The translations under genes and the position numbers were made by a program. A DNA stretch of 64,000 nucleotides, from NCBI GenBank assembly GCA_963678705.1, contig OY783221.1, forward strand, positions 2,232,001 to 2,296,000. Direction: 5' to 3'. The DNA comes from Panorpa germanica. Lineage: Eukaryota > Arthropoda > Insecta > Mecoptera > Panorpidae. The notes beneath the pieces were generated by a model. That model did no database searches. It was not told where the DNA came from and saw only the letters and a program-made list of their open reading frames with translations. Below, in pieces: positions 59,635-64,000 of this stretch. Positions within the stretch are counted from its first letter, which is position 1. Each line of letters starts with the position of its first letter.

Positions 59635-60215
59635 AAATCAGGAAAGGAGTTTGAAGAGGCAGAAGACATTGAACAAGACGTTTATAGCGAAGTAACATGT
59701 AACTTAAAACGTCGGCATCCATTTACTGTACTACGTATTCACTGAGGCTCTTTTATATGTTTATAAAAAAACTAATACATATTATTTTCAAGATGCGGCC
59801 GATTATGCTACCCAAAATGTGTAATATTTGTAAAATTTCCATGAAAGAAACTTTTAAAAAAGAACCACTAAAATTAAATTTGAATATCAATATTAAAATT
59901 CGATAACACTTGCCACACGATCTTACGTTTTCTTATCTACATAGATTGACACTTAATTGTTGTATTATATCGTTGTTTATCAGTATCATTGTTTTAATTT
60001 TCTTTTAAATTATGATAGAGTATAAAATATTGCGACATTGCGTGAATAATTGAAACAATTATTCTTTATCTTAGTAAATAATATTTTATTAGTTAATTTA
60101 ATACGACTAATATTAGAAATGTGGATCACCGCAACTACTGCAATATATAAGAGTACACGGAACTGTACATAAGGGTATATAGAGTCTCTAGTGTAATAAA
60201 ACATTAATGTGTTTG
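59635..60215. other. Gene-free stretch upstream of the NLR-like gene
   Basis: AT-rich sequence with no recognisable gene. It may contain the untranslated first exon and promoter of the NLR-like gene, but I cannot place them. Confidence 0.35.
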
Positions 60216-60888
60216 TGAATCATGAAATTTATGAACCTATGAATTTATGAATCTATGAATCTATGAATCTATGTATCTATGAATCTAAGAATTTATGAAT
60301 CTATGAATCTATTAATCTAAGAATTTATTAAATTATGAATCTATGAATTTATGAATCTATGTATCTATGAATCTAAGAATTTATGAATCTATGAATCTAT
60401 TAATCTAAGAATTTATGAATCTATGAATCTATGAATCTATGAATCTATGTATCTATGAATCTATGTATCTATGAATCTAAGAATTTATGAATCTATGAAT
60501 CTATTAATCTAAGAATTTATGAATCTATGAATCTATTAATCTAAGAATTTATTAAATTATGAATCTATGAATTTATGAATCTATTAAATTATGAATCTAT
60601 AAATTTATGAATTAATGAATCTATGAATCTATAAATTTATGATTTTATGAATCTAAGAATTTATAAATTTATGAATCTATGAATTTATGAATTAATGAAT
60701 CTATGAATTAATGAATCTATGAATTAATGAATCTATAAATTTATGAATTTAAGAATTTATGAATCTATAAATTTATGATTTTATTAATCTAAGAATCTAT
60801 TAAATTATAAATTTATTGAATTTGAATTAATGAATTTATAAATTTATAATTTTATGAAACTAAGACTTTATGAATCTATGAATTTACA
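60216..60888. repeat. Minisatellite, 8-bp unit GAATCTAT
   Basis: About 84 tandem copies of GAATCTAT and variants (GTATCTAT, GAATCTAA, GAATTTAT, TAATCTAA, TAAATTAT). The variants recur in the same order in the left half, giving a higher-order repeat of roughly 80-150 bp. The right half is more degenerate. It is not in a coding frame. Confidence 0.95.
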
Positions 60889-63089
60889 ATAACATACGTA
60901 CACGTATTAACCTTTATTTCAATCATAAGTTAAAAAAACAACCCCTAAAAATGTGATAAATATTACATTTTTATGTAAATGGTTTACATAAATAATTCGA
61001 AAATATAACAAACGTATAATAATATTTTACGTAAAATATACATAATTTGAAAACAAAGTTTTATCTAAATTGTAGAATAATTTCCGATAATTAGTTGCAT
61101 AAGTAAAAAGGATTTAAAGTAAAAGGTATACATACCTACTATTTAATCATACGGCGATCGAGGCTGGTGTACAAATACTTCTCTCGATGCATCCTTTTAA
61201 CCGCTTCCTTTTGTTTACACACTTTTACCTCTTAGCGTTGTATTTCAAGAAAACTTAGGTATGTACTAAATAAATAAAGAGCCTAGATCACTCGTTAATA
61301 CTCCGCGAATCAATCTTATCTTAATTCATCCAATTAACAATATGTTTATTATCTGGGAATTCGATAAACAATTTTTTGCTTGAATTAGTCAATTGATCGC
61401 GTCTTTTTGGACGAGACATAGTCAATAATGAATTCATTGCTAACTCAACTTCGTCTTTTAAATTGATAACCAACTTCAAATGAATTCGAGTTCGCTGAAG
61501 TTTAAACTCTGTTTAAATTTAGTACTCTATTTATTTTAATATGGCATAATGGAACCCTTATAAAAAGTAAAAAAATCGAGGTGGCATGTTTGAGGTCTTG
61601 TTAAAACTTGAAACTGGAGTTTTCCAGTCAAGTCTTGGTTACTAAATATGACGTCATTATTGTTAGTTAACTGTGGTAAGGTTTATTACTTCTTTGCGCA
61701 TTTATTTCTTCGCCTCTAGTACGTTGGTTTAACAACTACTAACAGTACCATAACTAAGAAGAAGGGTAGGAGGGGGTTAACAATATGTGACAAGACGTGA
61801 CAATGTGGAAGAACCGAGAATAAACTAATTTAATGCTGATAAAATTAATTAGTCTTATTTCCTTCTATTATTATTGCTATCTTGATTTGTTTTCCAAAAG
61901 CAGTTCCGTGCCCATAAAGCAATTTCCGCAAACATAGCCATAAGAAGCAATAGTGCAGTGGACATATCGACATTGATTGATAAGCATAGATGATCTAATG
62001 CGGATTACTGATTACACATTATGGTGTACGTGAACATGACGTCTGCTCTGAAGATAACAACTCTAGTTATTGCTACATTTTTAGGAATGTTGTGATCGAG
62101 TATCACTTCTTTTTTGTTTTGGCCAGATAAACATTTGAGATTCCATAAGTTTTATTTAAATACGTTTTTGATTAATTTTTATACGTAGACCCTATTATCT
62201 TTTTATTCATAATTTGCGGGGCTTTCTATGTTCGCTGTCTTAATATTACATAATAAATTTCTAAATCAAAATTAAATAGTTATTTTTTTAACGACTTCTT
62301 AAAGACTGTTGTTTTTTAATAATCTCCTTATCTATTCCTTCTCCCTGCTTTGTCCTTTTTGGTTTTGTCCTTTTCTTCTTCTGAATCCTTACTTGCATTG
62401 GACATGGCTTTTCTTTTCCTATCAGTATTCCTGTCTGTTTTCATTGAACCAACGCATTTAATATTTCGAATCAGTTATCCTTGCAAATGCAAAGTATCGC
62501 TAGAAAATGTATATACAGTTTGAAGGATAATAACTTCAGTTATTTTTCACATATAATTATAGTAGGAAGTCGTCGGTGAGAGGACTCAGCAGCGGATATT
62601 ACTAAACAAACACTGTATACATTTTGAGGGATCCTGGAGTACGCATAAAGTAATAATAATAAAAAATGTAATAGATACTCTATTGTTAAATTATCAATAT
62701 TATTATTTACAGTTTTATTACACTTTTAATTTCTGCGAATTATATTACATGTGAATGCATTGATTTGACGTCATGTATCTTGTATAGATTGTATAATTTA
62801 TCACCTTATCAGTTATATGACTAAACATATGATATCAATAAAGTACTTCAAATAACTACTTGGTGAAGAACCTTTCTCTGTTTTAAATTCTTCTAGTAAT
62901 TTGGAAACTAAATTATATATTTCAAGTTTTAAAGATACAACCTTAATTGTTTTCTTCTCCAAACCAGAAACTTTAAAAAGCATCTGCAAAACAAACAGCT
63001 TGTAATATTATGCAAATATTTAGAAGCTAAATAAAATAGGGTTTTTTAATGAACGTGTGTAATACATTTTCTAACTTCATGTATTAGTA
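60889..63089. other. Gene-free intergenic region
   Basis: AT-rich spacer between the minisatellite and the P450 3' end. A 38-codon minus-strand frame at 62328-62444 encodes a Lys/Asp/Glu-rich peptide and is not convincing. No RNA gene is seen. Confidence 0.4.
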
Positions 63090-64000
63090 CTACATTATGA
63101 AGTCATTTTTTCTTTGTATTCTCAATTGCAACCCTCCCAAAGCAGTTGTCAGAAAACTCTTCGGGTCACAAATAATTTCATTTGGTGTGTTTGAACAAGT
63201 GGTTATCACGTAGTCTCTAAGACAATTGATGATTCCAATTTTAACTTGCAGAAGACCCAATCGTTCACCTTTAATAAAATATAAATTTAGAAAAAATCAG
63301 GTGTCTACAAACTTGCTCATACGAAAATATATAGCACCTATACAACCACGTGGGCCAGTTCCAAAAGGCAGATAACTGTAAGGGAGTCGAGATTGCTTGG
63401 CGTCTTTTGAGAATCTTTGTGGGTCGAATTTGTGCGGATTAGGATAATACTGAAATCATCATAATGGAAAATCAATTGAAGCATACAGAAACAATAATGA
63501 ATTCTAAATTAGATTTTGTGAAACGCTGAATTTTGTAGGTGAAATGAAAATATCTTAGGATCGCCATGAATTCCGCCAACTGAAACATAAACTGGAGTTC
63601 CATACTCCAATATAATGTGCTGATAAGGTTCTGGTAAACGATATCCTCCTTCCTGCATGCACACTCTCTCCAGAAATGGCACTGGAGGATACTTTCTCAA
63701 CGTTTCTGGTAAAAGGAAAGTATTTTTTAAATATATGTAACGTAATGTTTAATGTGGATCGCTTGCTAGTTGTGTGCATATCTTTGATAGCAATACAACT
63801 TGTTTTAAATAAAATACTGCACCTTCAACCACCATGTTAAGATATTCCATCTCGTTGATGCTGTCATAAGATAACTCCCCATTATTCTTGTCAAGTACCT
63901 CTTGAATTTCTTTTCCTAAAATTTCTTGATATTTCGGATTCATTGCCATTTCGTACAAGCAAAAAGCACCGGTTGTTGACGTTGTATCAAATCCGGCAAT
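63090..64000 (-). CDS. Cytochrome P450, CYP6/CYP3-clan type, C-terminal part
   Basis: The window holds the last four exons: 64000-63823 (continuing beyond the window), 63705-63554, 63449-63338 and 63268-63090, about 206 residues. They begin in the I helix (AGFDTTSTT, oxygen-binding). They carry the K-helix ETLR motif, RKYPPVPFLERVC, the FDPQRF (PERF-type) motif and the heme loop PFGTGPRGCIG with its cysteine ligand, then end at TAG. Such enzymes sit in the ER membrane and oxidise toxins or endogenous lipids using electrons from P450 reductase. The frame is intact and joins in phase, but the donor after the exon at 63705-63554 reads AAG|ATATTT rather than GT, while its acceptor (GATTTCAG) is normal. 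That is a possible splice defect, an unusual AT-AG intron, or a base error. The other donors are GT. Confidence 0.88.

Noticed and set aside
62328-62444. A 38-codon minus-strand Lys/Asp/Glu-rich frame starting MKTDRN
   Set aside because: Too short and low in complexity, with no splice partners or family match.
1-64000. tRNA, rRNA or other structured RNA genes
   Set aside because: I scanned for tRNA-like boxes and other conserved RNA motifs by eye and saw none that held up.

Overview
This is an AT-rich eukaryotic window, most likely from an insect. The genes have many short introns with ordinary GT-AG borders. The families are typical of insects: EB1, RME-8, a carboxylesterase-like protein and a CYP6-type P450. 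A nuclease-NTPase-ankyrin protein of a kind I associate with wasps, bees and ants makes Hymenoptera my best guess, but that is inference. All gene structures were read by eye from splice signals and frame continuity.

Layout. Positions 1-16.9 kb hold no gene I can support. They contain AT-rich sequence, several dispersed repeats and one GC-richer leader-like block at the left edge. From 16.9 to 23.1 kb lies a plus-strand gene for a GAREM/THEMIS-like CABIT-domain protein (main coding exon 21179-23110). Two candidate upstream exons create a small reading frame that overlaps its start. From 27.6 to 31.7 kb is the plus-strand EB1 gene (microtubule plus-end binding). It has a duplicated second CH-domain exon, one copy of which ends in a stop, and two alternative C-termini. 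From 32.6 to 36.9 kb is a 4.3 kb foldback-like element made of two inverted tandem arrays. From 38.1 to 48.1 kb is a complete 30-coding-exon RME-8/DNAJC13 gene (2239 aa). From 54.1 down to 49.4 kb (minus) is an 11-exon carboxylesterase-family gene that has lost all three catalytic residues. From 59.3 down to 56.0 kb (minus) is an 1109-aa single-coding-exon protein with a nuclease-like N-terminus, a STAND/NACHT-type NTPase and ankyrin repeats. It sits between two same-orientation copies of a short inverted-repeat element. An 8-bp minisatellite follows at 60.2-60.9 kb. The window ends inside a minus-strand cytochrome P450.

The genes do not form a pathway; this is ordinary insect gene order with lineage-specific insertions. 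EB1 and RME-8 are conserved housekeeping genes. The most interesting items are the NLR-like protein, whose architecture recalls bacterial Avs-type defence ATPases, the triad-less esterase, the truncated EB1 isoform and the foldback locus, which could transcribe long double-stranded RNA. Four or five dispersed repeat families recur in introns and between genes, and one lies just upstream of the NLR-like start.
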